A stretch of DNA of 64,000 nt from Piromyces finnis. Lineage: Eukaryota > Neocallimastigomycota > Neocallimastigomycetes > Neocallimastigales > Neocallimastigaceae. Positions within the stretch are counted from its first letter, which is position 1. Each line of letters starts with the position of its first letter. Below the pieces are notes generated by a model. That model was not told the origin of the DNA. It searched no databases and saw only the letters and a program-made list of their open reading frames with translations. This document shows, one piece after another, positions 10,210 through 22,216 of the stretch. The stretch is taken from the NCBI GenBank assembly GCA_002104945.1, contig MCFH01000013.1, positions 1 to 64,000 of the forward strand, read 5' to 3'. The position numbers were made by a program, and so were the translations under genes.

Positions 10210-12789
10210 CTAGGCAGGGTTTTGGACACTAACCATGAATTCCTGGTAGCATTTATCTTGAAATTCCTTGAGTAGCTTATCATAGTGGGAGTTCTTGTCA
10301 ATGATATCAGCATCAACCCACTCTTGTCTAAAGTCACTAAAGGTAGCTAAGTATTGGTAGTTATCCTTCTTTCTTCTGGCATTCATGATTTTGATAATTT
10401 TCTGGTAGCCCACTGGTGCAGGTGTTAGTTCTTCAGGTTTGTTATGGTAGGGTTCAAGTTCACTGATATGAAACACAGGGTAGACATTGGGGAAAGGTGA
10501 CTTGCTGATATCCAACCGGTAGTTAAGCTTGCTTTCATCAATTCCAATAACCTTGAAGGGACCGTACTTTCTTGCTTGTAGCTTGTAGAAGGGAAGAGGG
10601 TTGTAATTTTCTGGTTTTCTTAACCACACCAAATCCATGAGCCTAATTTTAGGGTAGTTAAGTTCTCTTCTATGGTCCAAGTGGTCTAAGAACCGTGTTC
10701 TTGATATGTCCAGCATGTGCTTTAAGTTACCTAAGTTGTGAGCGAAGCTATCTAATATAGGAGCTTCACCAAGTGAGTGGACAAGTTCTGAGTCTTGAGG
10801 GTTCATATGTACCTGGTAGTTATACAAGGCTAGGAATGGGGACTGCTTAGTAGAACTGTGTACTGCATTATTATAGCAGAACTCAGCTAAGTACAAGTAC
10901 TTCAACCATTCGTCGTCATCAAAGGTCTTCACAAAGCATCTAAGGTACATACTTACGTAGGAGTTATTGCGTTCTACCTGACCAACTGTTTCATGATGGC
11001 CAGTAGTAGCAAGGTTTACTTCTACGCCAAAGAACCCCATAATGTCCTTCCACAACTTACTAGTGAACTGGACACCACGATCCGTAGTAACCGATTTGGG
11101 ACAACCATGTAACTTGAATACATGTTGTAAGTATGCTAAGGCTGTTTCTTTAGCAGTAGGCATACTTCTAAATCCCACTAAGTGTATCATCTTGGTTAAC
11201 TTATCGCTACAAACCATGATACAACCTCTTCTAGTGACTTCTGGGGGTTCTGAGGGACTACTACCTGGTTTTCTACGTTCCTTAATAGGTAGGTCCGTCA
11301 GGAAGTCGATTTCTACTTCTTGCCAAGGTAAGTCTGCAACTTTTACCCTAGCAGCGCTACCGTACGGCTTGTGTCTGTTGTCCTTTTGGGTACAACATAT
11401 GGTACAAGCTTTAATATATCCCGCAATGTCATCCTTCATTTTTGGCCAGTAGTAGTTTCTGGCTATCAGGTCATAAGTTTTATCTTTTCCCAAATGACCT
11501 GCTGTTTCACTATCGTGGTTAAGTTTTATGATTGTTTCCCTTAACACCTTTGGTACATATGTACGTTCTGGTGCATCCTTTCTAACAATCAACCCATTAA
11601 CCATCAACCACTTCTTTTTGATGAGCTTGTGGCCTCTTTTTGCGTCAAGACCATCTCTAATTTCCCTAGCAAGCTCATCCGTGTTGTAGGCTTGTTTCAG
11701 TTCTCCCACAAAGCTTACTTCTAACACCGCATAGCACTCTTCTTCCACGGGTGGAAATTCTTTTACCTGTTCAGGTCGAAGGAGGCTAGCTTTTTCCATC
11801 TCCAGTTGTACCTGTTCTGGAGATACCATTCTTGATAGGATATCGGCTCTACCATTCATTTTTCCTGGCCGATATATTATTTCGAAGTCGTATGCAGCAA
11901 ACAGCTCTTGCCATCTTGCCTGTCTTGCTGTCAACAACTGTGGTTTTGTGGCGAACAGGAGATTCCTATGGTCACTATATACTAGGACCTTATGTTTCGC
12001 ACCCATTAACAGGTGTCGCCACTCGATGAAAGCATTCCTAATAGCCAACAACTCCTTTTCCGTGATGGAGTAGTTGATTTCTGCTTTCGTAAGTTTCTTG
12101 GAATAGTAATACACAGGGTGTAGTTCATTGTCATCGCCTAGTTGTGATAATACACCACCCACTGCGTAGTTACTAGCGTCGCACTCCACTATAAACTGAC
12201 GGTCATGGTCAGGATATGCTAATACTGGTGGAGACAACAGCATTTCTTTTAACTTCTCGAACGCCTGGATGCGTTCTTCATTCCACAGGAATTGTACCTT
12301 TTTGGACGTCATCGCATATAACGGCCTTGCTATCTTAGAGAAGTCCTTTATAAACTTCCTATAATAGTTGCAGAATCCGAGGAATGACTGTAGTTCTTTA
12401 ATGTTGGTTGGTTGTGGCCAACTTGCTACAGCTTTTAACTTTTCTGGGTCGGTTTTAATACCATATTTTCCAACTACATGACCCAGGAATGCAAGTTCTT
12501 CCTTGTGGAACTCACACTTCGCTAACTTAGCTACTAGACGATTATCTATTAGCTTTTGTAGGACTCTTTTTACATGCCCTACATGCTCTTCAAGTGACTT
12601 GGAGTAGATGATGATATCATCCAAGTACACTTGACAGCAGTCGTTGATTTCTTCTGCCAGCACCGTATTAATGAACCCTTGGAACGTGGCAGGAGCATTA
12701 GTCAACCCAAATGGCATCACTAGATATTCATAATGCCCAAACTTGGTTGAGAATGCCGTCTTGTATTCGTCACCTTCACGAATACGCAG
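10210..12789 (-). pseudogene. Element A1 RT (palm), RNase H, integrase and chromodomain-like tail
   Basis: The open frame is 836 residues. RT enters at MPFGLTNAPATFQ with active site VYLDDIIIYSK near residues 33-43. RNase H starts at VECDASNYAVGG near 180 and includes YSDHRNLLF. The integrase zinc module is LNHDSETAGHLG...CTICC, near 400-455. Catalytic Asp is in EVEIDFLTDLP, Asp in TTDRGVQFTS and Glu in HHETVGQVERNN. A GPY/F domain (YGPFKVIG) follows, then a tail YQYLATFSDFRQEWVDADII resembling a divergent chromodomain, which in chromoviruses directs insertion to modified chromatin. The frame is cut from upstream RT by a 1-nt deletion at about 12787. Confidence 0.88.
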
Positions 12790-14132
12790 AGGTTGTAGGC
12801 AGACTTCAAATCCAACTTGGAGAAGATAGTCGCGCCTTTCATAGCCTCAAACACTTGACTGATGAGTGGTAAGGGAAAGGAGTTACGCACTGTTACCTTA
12901 TTAAGACGCCTATAATCAGTACATAATCGTCTTTCACCACTCTTTTTGGGCACGAATAACACAGGATAACCTGCAGGACTTTCTGACTTCCTGATGAAGC
13001 CTTTTGCCAGGTTTTCCTCTATATATTCCTTCAGTGCTTTTTCCTCTTCTGGATTGAAGGGATATATAGGCCCTTTATGAAGACTAGCATCCGGCTCCAG
13101 GTCGATCTTACAGTCGTAAGGACGGTGTTCTGGTAGCTGGTTAGCTATTTCTTCATTAAATGCTTCTTTGAAATTGTGGTAGTACTTCTCCACGATTTCT
13201 TCAGGTGTGGGTTGATTTTCGTTTAAGTTTTCTCCCTGTACCAACCCTACGTAAATGTGATTTTTCTCTAAGTTCGACTCTTGTACCAACCCTACTGAAA
13301 CACAAGTTTTTTCTAAGTTGGATTCAAATGTCAACCCTCCGGAATCACATTTTTTCTCTAAGTCAACACTCTGTACCAACCCTACTGAAACGGGATTTTT
13401 CTCTAAGTCAGAACTTCGTGTCAACCCTCCGGAAACACAAGTTTTCTCTAAGTTGGAACTCGATACCAACCCTCCGGAACTTCCGTTTCTGGTTTCTTTT
13501 GTAGCCTTGTGGCTACCATTGCCCACGATTTCGGCTTCAATGTTTTCTGCGGTTACAGTTACCAGAGGCCTTCTTGCTTTTGCATTAGTAACTGTATTTA
13601 TGGGACTTAATTGAGTACAGTAGTAGATGTCACCACCATTCACACCATAACTGTTGGTATGTCCTTTATCCTTATCATTATCTACTACGAAGTACCTCAC
13701 TTGTGCATCTTTATCGTAACCTCTGTAGATAAAGTGCTCATCCATGAAGCCCAGTCCCACAATGATCATCTCCGGCATGTTGTCGGATAGGTGACAACTT
13801 GTGTTGAAGCAGTATGGTTTAGCTTCTTGTTCGCCAGATGGAGTTAACCATAACTTCAACTGCAAGTCATCTGAGAACTGCTTTAACTCGATATCTCCAT
13901 TCACAGTTCTGAATATGGCTGGTTTGTCCACTACCTTTAACCCGAGCTTCTTTGCCAAATTTGGATGAATGAGGTTTGTAGTGGAACCAGTATCATACAA
14001 GACTTCTACCCTTTTTATATCTCGAGGGTTGCTTCTTGCATTTATTTCAGCTACTAATTGGTTCTGACTGTAGTAGCTGTTATTAACCGTCGTTTGACTT
14101 GCCATAGCCTTAGGTAATGGGTTATTTCCCAT
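12720..14132 (-). pseudogene. Element A1 protease, 45-bp-repeat linker and RT fingers
   Basis: This 470-residue frame starts at an internal ATG (MGNNPLPKA). Retropepsin is near residues 40-160, with active site [15 protein letters not shown] linker of five 15-residue repeats (core NLEK/DLEK, ending VGLVQ or GGLTR) occupies 13248-13472. RT fingers follow ([23 protein letters not shown]). The frame fails just after LDLKSAYNL because one G present in the A2 copy is missing. In an intact element this would be the middle of a single Gag-Pol. Confidence 0.85.
13248..13472 (-). repeat. Five 45-bp tandem repeats in A1 pol
   Basis: Five in-frame 45-bp units plus a partial sixth lie between protease and RT. 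Unit ends alternate between CCGGA and CAGTA, as though a 90-bp dimer had been amplified. The A2 copy has one extra unit. Confidence 0.85.
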
Positions 14133-14188
14133 ACTAGAAGGTCCTTGCCTTGGTTGGAAGCTAGAACTTCTTCTAAAGCTTGACTTGT

Positions 14189-15748
14189 TTAATGATTCAC
14201 GACGTTCTTTATACCGTTATTGTTTTTTGCGTAAGCCTGAGTGTTGGTCTGCTCAACTTTAGGCTTATTATTTGGCTTGTTGTTCTTCTGCTTTAACTCA
14301 GCCCATCTAGATGGTCTACATGGGTCTGTGATGTCCAACAAGGCCATAATAGTGGTCTGGCGGTCTCTTTTGTCGTACTTTTCTATGGTTTCATTACGGA
14401 AGACTGCTTGGTGATCATCGCACTTTAACAAGACTTCACTTAATGTTTCCAGCGTACGTTCCTGTTCAGGGATATCATAGAACGCTTCCCTGACAGAAGG
14501 CCTGACCTGTTGTATTAACACCTGTCTCCTAACATTTTCAGGAAGCCCAAGTGTTTCCGTCAATTCATTGAACTCTTCCAAGTAGTCGTATGCTTTTCCC
14601 CACTCATGTGTGAGTTTAAGCAACTTTGACTTGCAGAGTTCATGGGGAGACTCTGGTGGAAACTTATCTTGAAGGTGGAGGAATAGTCTTTCAGCATCAG
14701 GATTCCTACGCTGCAGCGTCCTCTCTCTAAGTCTATACCATCTCAATACTTTACCACCTAGATGATCTTCAATGAAGCTAACCTTTGCCTTTTCGTCGTT
14801 ACCATAGTCATATGGATAACGTTTGAAATGACGTAAGCACTTCTCTTGAAAACCCTCTAAGTCTATCCCATTATTATCAAACATAGGCACTTTTTCTTCA
14901 TACCTATGTACTCGCCAGTCGAACATCTTCACGTCCCCATCCTCGGAGTATTCCGTAGGGTTGGTGCTGCTACTAGTTCCAGCACCATGAGGATTACCCG
15001 TACCACCGGTTTGATAGGATGTTCTTTCATGAGCTCTGGCTTCAGCTCTTCTTGTTATGGCTTCGACTTTAGCCTCGAACAATTTTTCTCTTTCTTCTAG
15101 AGCGTTTCGTTGCTCCCTCAATCTGGCCATCTCTTCTTCAAGCTCTTTTTTATAAGAGACAAAGGCACTAGATTGGCGGTACAACGTTTCTTGGTTGTTT
15201 AGCACTTGCTGGTGGTCTTGTAACCTTTCCTCATGTTCTGCAGTAAAGGCATTTTCCACAGCATGCAGCTCTTCCAAGCTAACTTGGCTAGCTGACTCAT
15301 TTGCTTCCAACCTTTGATCCACTTCAACAAATTTTTGCTGAAGAGCATCGTTTATCTCGCTCTTGTAAACCTCAATACCCGCGAGTTGTTCTTCCATAGC
15401 ACCCAGACGGTTTCCCATACTAGCAAACTGGCTAGATATTTCCGAAACCCATCTATTAAGAAGAACCTCAATGTGTTGCATTGGGTTTACCTCACTATTA
15501 TTAGTAAAAAAGAAAGAAGGATCAACAGGGGCGGGCATAGAATCCCCCTGTTGAACCTGTAAATTCTGATTAGATTCGACCTCAGTGCTTTCGAGAAGCA
15601 CCGGGGTTCGAACCCGTGACATTCCCTCTACACCATCCATGCCATCCGCGCTCGCCGCGTCAGGACGGGTCCCGTCCCTTACGAATGATGTTTTTGTGTC
15701 CAATTTATGGACACCCCGAGGGTTAGGCGACTTACCTGCGTTTTTCAT
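14189..15748 (-). pseudogene. Element A1 Gag (frameshifted end)
   Basis: The 519-residue frame begins with ATG at 15748 ([10 protein letters not shown]). Residues about 115-235 form a long charged coiled coil (heptads with [24 protein letters not shown]). Residues about 285-430 are a retrotransposon Gag capsid ([38 protein letters not shown]). The C-terminus is basic and Asn/Lys-rich with no CCHC knuckle. The frame ends early (IKNVVNH) because three bases in A2 are replaced by two here, shifting protease out of frame. Confidence 0.88.
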
Positions 15749-16041
15749 TTCTAATTCAAAATAAATTCTTTTAATAATTAAAGAATTTATTATATAAAAT
15801 AGGTTATAATGAATTTAAAATTTAAAAATAATGAATTTTTAATGCTAAACTATTAAAAAATATTATTTTAATAATAAATTTATTCTTTTAAATATAATAT
15901 TTGAATATTATATAAAAATTGTAAATAATATTATTAAAACAATAATTTAAATAAAAATAAAATAGTTTTTTAAGAATTTTTAATAACACTAACCTAATTA
16001 AAACTAAGCTAACGTAAGAACTAACTATAAAGCGTTAGTAT
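15749..16041 (-). other. Element A1 leader and self-primer site
   Basis: AT-rich leader between the 5' LTR and gag. At 16031-16041 the plus strand reads AGCGTTAGTAT, so the sense strand has ATACTAACGCT abutting the LTR. It is exactly complementary to an internal LTR segment (16315-16325). Nothing else stands out. Confidence 0.7.
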
Positions 16042-16535
16042 TGTAAAAGGTTTATTATAATATTAGTTAATAGGTTATTAAATTAGTTAATTAAGTTAGT
16101 TATTACCTCTCTATACGAGTTAATAACTAAATAAAGTTTTATAAAAAATAATAAAAGAAGGAAAATAAATATTATAACACTAAAATAATATAAACACTTA
16201 TATAAATATTTTATGAAATAACTTTTACTTAAATAATTATATTTTAATTATATCTTTTATTTATTAATTATAATTATCTACATTAATTATTATTATAGTT
16301 ATTAATTTACTTTAATACTAACGCTAAAGTATTTAACGTTAGTTTTTACTATACTTTTAACTATATGAGTTTATTTTCTTTACCACTTGATTGGGTAAAG
16401 CAAATAAACTTCCTATTTAATTAATAACCATTAATATATGGTTATGCATATATTTGGCCAATAAATGGTGACCAGAATATATGGTTTCAATTGAAATATT
16501 TGTGGGCAAACTTATGGCCACAAATATTTCTTACA
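16042..16535 (-). repeat. Element A1 5' LTR
   Basis: 494-bp LTR matching 9694-10188 with few differences. The sense start abuts AATACTAG on the plus strand (sense 5' flank CTAGTATT). Confidence 0.9.
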
Positions 16536-16662
16536 AATACTAGAAATAACTAAATTGTCTTAGTGGTTAGTAGCTAAAACTTTGAGTCTGAATGACACTA
16601 GTTCGAGACCTCATAGATACTATTTTAAAAAAATTATAATTTTATTTTATTTTATTTTTTTA
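16536..16662 (+). other. Intervening segment with degenerate tRNA-like sequence
   Basis: About 16558-16623 looks like a decayed tRNA on the plus strand. It has an A-box-like TTAGTGGTTAG, a seven-base anticodon-type loop CTTTGAG (anticodon would be TTG, Gln) and a B-box-like AGTTCGAGACC with the conserved TTCGA. The anticodon stem has two mismatches, and the T and acceptor stems do not pair. It may be a tRNA pseudogene or a tRNA-derived SINE head. It occurs only in this arm of the palindrome. Confidence 0.35.
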
Positions 16663-17013
16663 TGATTAAATATTATTATTATAATATTTTATATAACACC
16701 AACACTTTATAAATAAATATTTGTATAATATGTATATATATTATTTTATATTTATTTATTATTATTTATTTATTAATATTTGTTATTAATATTTATTATT
16801 ATTTAATACAAGTTATTTAATAATGTCTTTTCTTATATTATGAAAAGAACTACATTTTAATAATAGTAAAAAATATATATTTATATAATATTAAATAAAA
16901 TTATACTTTTCATATAATTAATTTAATTAATACATAAAAATTTAAATAATATATAATTATATAATTAATTAATAGTAAATAAAATATAAAATTATTTCAT
17001 TATAATTTTAACA
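16663..17013 (-). repeat. Element coA1 3' LTR
   Basis: 351 bp, extremely AT-rich; sense start TGTTAAAATTATAATG, sense end TTTAATCA. A sense polypurine tract (TTTTGGGAGAA) precedes it (17014-17024). Short 11-bp direct repeats of ATGAATATTAA lie just upstream. Confidence 0.85.
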
Positions 17014-17180
17014 TTCTCCCAAAAGTATAAATACTTTTATTTAATATTCATTTAATATTCATTTAATATTCATTTAATATTTATGTAATAAATTATTTCT
17101 AAAAATAGACATTTTTGTAGCATCCAAATATTTTGGTGAAACCATCAGCAATGTTATTTAAGGACTTGATATATTCCAAT

Positions 17181-18218
17181 TTAATTTTTTTCTCTTTTAA
17201 CCATTTCTCTTATTTTATGATACTTAATATCAATATGTTTTGATTTTGGATTAATAGTATCATTTTCAGCATTATAAATTGCTGCCTGGTTGTCAATGTT
17301 TATTACAGTACATTTATGAGTTATCCCTAACTCATTAAGTATGTTTGCATACCAAAGTGAATGTTTTCCGCACTCACATAAGCTGTAATATTCTGACTCA
17401 GCTGTAGAGGTAGCAATACAATGTTGAAGTTTCGAAAACCAACTCGTGGGACCACTTCCCATGAAGAAAACAAATCCGGTGGTTGATCTTCTGGTTACTT
17501 TGTCACTACCGTAGTCTGCGTCTACAAAGGTCTTTAAAGAAGCTTCGCCTGAATAGAGCAATCCGTAATTAATGGTTCCTTTGAGGTATTTAAAAATTTG
17601 AATAACATTCTCCCAGTCTTTAAAAGTAGGTTCTTGTGATTTTCTGGCTGCTTTGGTGACTGAAAATAAAATGTCTGGTCTAGTAGATATAGCAAGATAT
17701 AGTAAACTACCAATGGCTGCACGATACTTTGTTGGGTTATATTTTTCTTGTTTATCATCAACTTCGTTTGCTGGTTTAGGTGTTTTGCAAGGTTTACAGT
17801 TTTCTAAGTTGAATTTTCTTAAGATATCTCTAAGGTATCTTTCTTGGTGAAGTAAGTATCCATTGTTTAATTTTTCAAATTTAATTCCAATAATAAAATC
17901 TGCATATCCAATATCGGTAACTTTGTATCTTTTCTTTAGTAATTCTTTAGTTTTATTTATTTCATAATTGTTACCTGATATTAGGATATCATCGACATAT
18001 ATTCCTAACAAACATTTTATATTATTGTTATCATCTTTCTTAACGAAAATACAGGGTTCACTTACCAGTCTTTTAAATCCAATATTAGTTAAAGTATCAG
18101 TTATATTATTATTCCATTCTCGTGCTGCTTGCTTGAGACCATAGAGTGCCTTATTTAGTTTCCAATAGCCTTTTTTCGGTAAGTAGAGTCTCCTTCTGGA
18201 GCATACATATAAATACAT
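17181..18218 (-). pseudogene. Element coA1 reverse transcriptase (part) and RNase H
   Basis: The 345-residue frame holds the RT palm with LNKALYGLKQAAREWNN and the active site GIYVDDILISGN (YVDD, typical of Ty1/Copia), near residues 75-85. The conserved STRPDILFSVTKAARKSQ follows, then RNase H with TFVDADYGSD near 225, SSTAESEYYSLCE-type STAESEYYSL, and a late DNQAAIYNAEN. Upstream RT fingers (18219-18579, TSKWVFKIKR) are in other frames. This copy is the better preserved RNase H of the two. Confidence 0.88.
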
Positions 18219-18700
18219 TCATTTAAGTCAGCATATAAATAAGCTGCCTTTATATCTAATTGATGTATATAAAATTTCTTTTCTGCTGAAATAGCTGTAA
18301 GAATTCTTAGTGAATCATGTTTTAATGTTGGAGAAAATGTTTCTTTGTAGTCCGTACCGTATTCTTGAGTGAATCCTCTAGCTACTAAGCGTGCTTTATA
18401 CTTGGTAATGTTTCCTTTGCTATCCTTTTAATTTTGAACACCCATTTTGAGGTAATTACATTAGTATTTTGTGGAACTTTGTTTATTTTTTCATATACTT
18501 TGCGTTCTTTCATATTGTTTAATTCATCATTTATAGCGTCAAGCCATCTTCTTTTATCTTTTCTCTTAAAGATTTTCAAAAAAACTTGTTGGTTCTGTTA
18601 TTTGGTTATCTGTCGTTGATGATTTATCAACGTTTATTTATTTCTTTTCTTATTCTTTTACTAGTTGTATACTTTTCATTATTATCCAAAATTTTTCTTT
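18219..18700 (-). pseudogene. Element coA1 RT N-terminal part (frameshifted)
   Basis: Minus-strand pieces include RRWLDAINDELNNMKERKVYEKINKVPQ and NVITSKWVFKIKR, the start of a Copia RT. The next conserved stretch (QLDIKAAYLYADL) is at about 18210-18270 in another frame. Indels separate the parts. Confidence 0.75.
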
Positions 18701-19720
18701 TGTTCCTTGGATAATTTGGATATTGTCTTTGTTCTACATCTAGTGAATGGTTTGGAATATAGCTTAATGAGTTATTATTTTTTTTTGTTTATTTTATTTA
18801 ATTCTGATAAACTAATTCCATTGTCCAAGTCTTTAGCCTTATAAGAAATTTTGTTCTTAGATTTTCTTTCGCTTTCAATTATTTTTATTTATCCTTTCTT
18901 CTTTGTTTAAGAATTTATTTCTTTTAATTTTAATTTTACTTTCATCTTCACTTTCTTCGTCACTGTCGATTACTTTTTCTTTTATTTTTCTTTTTATGAA
19001 TATTATTATTGTTGTTTTTAATTTTATAACTGTTATTGTCTTTCATATTATTAATGAAGTTATTATTTATATTATTATTTATATTATTCTTATTATGTGA
19101 ATTAATAATATTAACGTTGTTATCGTCATTATTATCATTAAATTTATTTATATGATTTTATTTATAATATCATTATCATCATATATTTCATTAATATTTT
19201 TATTTGTTTTATTTAAATTATTATCTTCTTTTGTATTATTATTTTTATTTTTTATTTTATTTTTATTTTTTATTTTATTTTTATTTAAATCATTACTTTC
19301 ATTTGAATTATTATTTTCATCTGAAATATTGTTTTTATTGGATTATCGTTTTCATTTGAATTATTGTTTTTATTTGAATTGTTATTTTCATTTAAATTAT
19401 TATTTTCATTTAAATTATTATTTGTGTTTAAATCGTTATTTTCTTTTAAAATATTATTTTCATTTAATTTATTTTCATTTAATTGTTATTTATATTTAAA
19501 TTGTTATTTATATTTAAATTGTTATTTTCATTTATGTTATAATTTTTAATGTTTTCTTTATTATTATTGTTATAAATAATATTATCCTTATTATTATTAC
19601 TATTAATGCCGATATAGTTATTGTTGGCATTATATTTTATTTTATTAAAATTATTTGGAAAATCATTGTTATTAATGTTTGATGATATGCCAATTTCTAT
19701 GTCCTGTTGAAGACTTCGTT
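18701..19720 (-). pseudogene. Element coA1 Asn-rich integrase-RT linker
   Basis: On the minus strand this reads as Asn-dominated low-complexity protein with Lys/Glu-rich islands (RKSKNKISYKAKDLD-like at about 18850). Runs of degenerate 12- to 15-bp units based on AATTTAAATGAAAATAAC occupy 19290-19540. Long plus-strand open frames here (Phe/Leu-rich) are shadows of this bias. Confidence 0.6.
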
Positions 19721-20925
19721 ATCGTCCCCCTCCATTTCATTGATTAATGAATCATGATCGATGAAATTGACATTTTTGACGTTATCATCAAAATTAAAAT
19801 TACCTGGTTGGTCTTCTAAAAATTCAACTACTCTTTTGATGACAATTTTAAAAGAATTTAAGTCAAAATTCTGAATCCGGTAGAAGTGTCATCATAACCA
19901 ATAAATATGCCAGGTAGCGAAGTGCTTTCAAATTTGTGTTTTTCAGTGTTACGTTTAAGATGTAACACTTTACATCCAAAAACACGAAATTTACTGTAGT
20001 CTACTGGGATATTATATAACATTTCATAGGGTACTTCAAGTCATTTCCATTGTGAGGTAACCTGTTATGTATATAATTGGCAGTTCTGACTGCGTCTTCC
20101 CAGAATCTTCTACATAATTTAGCATCTTGCATCATAGTGGTAGCTGCATGGATTAGTACTCCATTAAACCTTTCAGCGCGTCCATTTTGTTGTGGATTAT
20201 ATGGTACAGTGAATTGTTGTGTAATACCATGAGTATCACAAAAATTTTTAAAATTTAAAGACTTATATTCTGTACCATTATCACTTCTTAAATATGTAAT
20301 ATTCTTTTTAAATTCATTGGTAACTTTATTATACCATATTTTAAACGCGTTTAACGCGTCACTTTTATTTTTTATAAAAATTACCCATCCATATCTTGAA
20401 TATCATCTAAAAAGGTAATAAAATAATGATTACCGTATATAGATGACGCGTTAATGGGTCCAACTATATCAGTATGTACTAATTGAAGTACTTCTGTACT
20501 TTTATTAGTAGAACTATGATATGGTTGATTTTTTAATTTTGATAATGAACATGTTTCACAAATATCTTTAATGTTTATATTAATAATTTATTTTCAATAC
20601 TTTTGGCATGAAAATGACCTAATCTTCTATGCCAAAGATGTAATTTTTCATCATTATTAACTTCCTAATTGAATAACAATACATTGGATTTTGTATTTGG
20701 TAGTTAAATAATTTTGTCTTTGATATATAAACATTAAATATGTTATGTTCATCTTCTCTTGATACATATATATTATTTTTATTTTTATCTTGGATAAATG
20801 CTGTGGCAGATTATTTATATATTTAAATTTACATTAAGACTTCTTTAACAAAATTTGAAATAGATATTAAATTCCTTTTAATATCTGGAACATATAAAAC
20901 ATTTTTTAAAATTATTTGTTCTTTA
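19721..20925 (-). pseudogene. Element coA1 integrase (frameshifted)
   Basis: Minus-strand pieces match the plus copy at 23826-25160. They include LHLWHRRLGHFHAKS (zinc-binding start) near 20610-20650, VHTDIVGPINASSIYG with catalytic Asp near 20440-20490, RSDNGTEYKSL with the second Asp near 20250-20290 and PYNPQQNGRAERFNG with catalytic Glu near 20170-20210. Multiple indels prevent a single frame. Confidence 0.75.
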
Positions 20926-21394
20926 TTAAAGTAGCCTTTTATGTTGCCTATATGTGTAGATAACCAACTCACCATCCGCATAGTAAATTGGTTCTTTATG
21001 TCTTTTAATTTTATATAATAATTTAATATCGTTTGTAAGGTGAACTGATGCTCCTGAATCTAGCATCCACATACTAAAGTTCCCTTTTGATTTTATAACC
21101 TTTTTATATTTTTTATTTGAAAAATTTACTTTTACAACACTGTTTGATTCTTTTTCATATGTAGAATCATAATCCACGTTGAATAAATTTGGTGTTATAT
21201 CCTTGTAGTTACTTCTTTGTTTTGTAACTACATCTGCATATTTCTTTTATATTTTTTATTTTGTTTATTTTATAATTTTTATTGTTTGAATTATATTCTT
21301 TTGCTAATTTTCTTTAAATATGCAGTTTCTTCAATGTGGCCTCTTTTATTACAAAAATGACATATTATCATTTTTATTTTTATTATTTTTATTT
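20926..21394 (-). pseudogene. Element coA1 zinc knuckle and protease
   Basis: The protease frame (20926-21177) carries MWMLDSGASVHLTN, the Copia-type retropepsin Asp-Ser-Gly. Upstream, broken frames encode a CCHC knuckle (CHFCNKRGHIE), which here retains the TGC codon for the last Cys; the plus copy has TAC (Tyr) there. Confidence 0.75.
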
Positions 21395-22187
21395 TTATAA
21401 TTTGAAATTTATTATTTTTATGATTATAATTATCATAATTTCCATAGCCACTTTCACTACTAAAACTTGATTAAATCCAAGCCTATTACTTCGTTCCCTT
21501 TCTTCTGACCTTTGAACAGACTGAACTCTATTTGATACATATTCTCTACATAAAGTCCAGTTACCTTCATAATCGAATATATTTATCCATTGGTATTGTT
21601 TTGGCATAGCTCTGTATAAAACGGCGGCCTTTTCTTCTTCATCTATATGGACTCCCATGGATTCTAATGTTTCAAATTTTAAATTTAGTTTTAATTTACA
21701 AAACTGGCTATACTATCTTGTGGGTTGTATTTCATTCTATTCACTTCTTTAATAAGGTCAGTTTTCTTACTGGATTGGTTTCCTATATATATACTTTCTA
21801 AAGTTTTCCATATTTGGTAACCAGTAAGTGTTCTACTTTGAACATTCTTCAACTGATTTTGGTGCCAATGTACTTCTAATAAACATTCTTACTTATTATC
21901 AATAGCAAGAGTTTCATCTGTTACATTTTATTATAGTACATGTTAGGCTCATGTGGGACTTCTTTTATAATTTTCTTTTTCACTCTCTGATATATTCTTT
22001 ATATATATCTTTGGAGTTTTATTTTCATCAATATATTCTTCCAAACCGCAGCATCTTAAATATCTCTGACTTTGATCTGCCAAGCTTGAAATTTTCTTTA
22101 TTAAGTTCTATTTTGGAATTTTCCTATAAAACTAGAAGGGTCCATATTTGAACTTAGTAGATTTTTATTTTTATTATTAGACATTTT
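21395..22187 (-). pseudogene. Element coA1 Gag
   Basis: Gag of the Copia type (UBN2-like core), with DDE-poor helical sequence and the segment MGVHIDEEEKAAVLYRAMPKQYQ. The likely original start is ATG at about 22187 (MSNNKNKNLL), which in this copy runs in frame into MDPSSFIG. A five-A run here is six in coA2. Several indels (for example near 21905 and 21470) break the frame. Confidence 0.75.
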
Positions 22188-22216
22188 TTGAGACAATTGA
22201 GACTCTTAATCTTTTA

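Larger units (their letters stand above)
9694..16535 (-). mobile_element. Ty3/Gypsy element A1 (minus copy)
   Basis: Complete in outline: 5' LTR 16042-16535, 11-nt self-primer site, leader, gag, protease, RT, RNase H, integrase with chromodomain-like tail, polypurine tract and 3' LTR 9694-10188. LTRs are 494-495 bp. It lacks a zinc knuckle. Gag-pol was one frame, as the A2 copy shows. Here two frameshifts split it into three ORFs. It is A/T-poor relative to the flanks, with ordinary codon use. Confidence 0.92.

Noticed and set aside
11042-11452. Open frames antisense to the A integrase (also 33386-33796)
   Set aside because: Identical in both arms only because the parent gene is; no conserved motifs. 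Shadow of the integrase frame.
15590-15625. tRNA T-arm-like GGTTCGAACC in gag of A1 (and 29175-29200 in A2)
   Set aside because: No matching acceptor strand, D arm or anticodon arm lies within tRNA distance, and the sequence is in a conserved gag reading frame.
18903-19549. Plus-strand Phe/Leu-rich open frames that look like membrane proteins
   Set aside because: They are antisense shadows of the Asn-rich coA1 linker: AAT/AAC on one strand reads as ATT/GTT and shifted Phe/Leu codons on the other.
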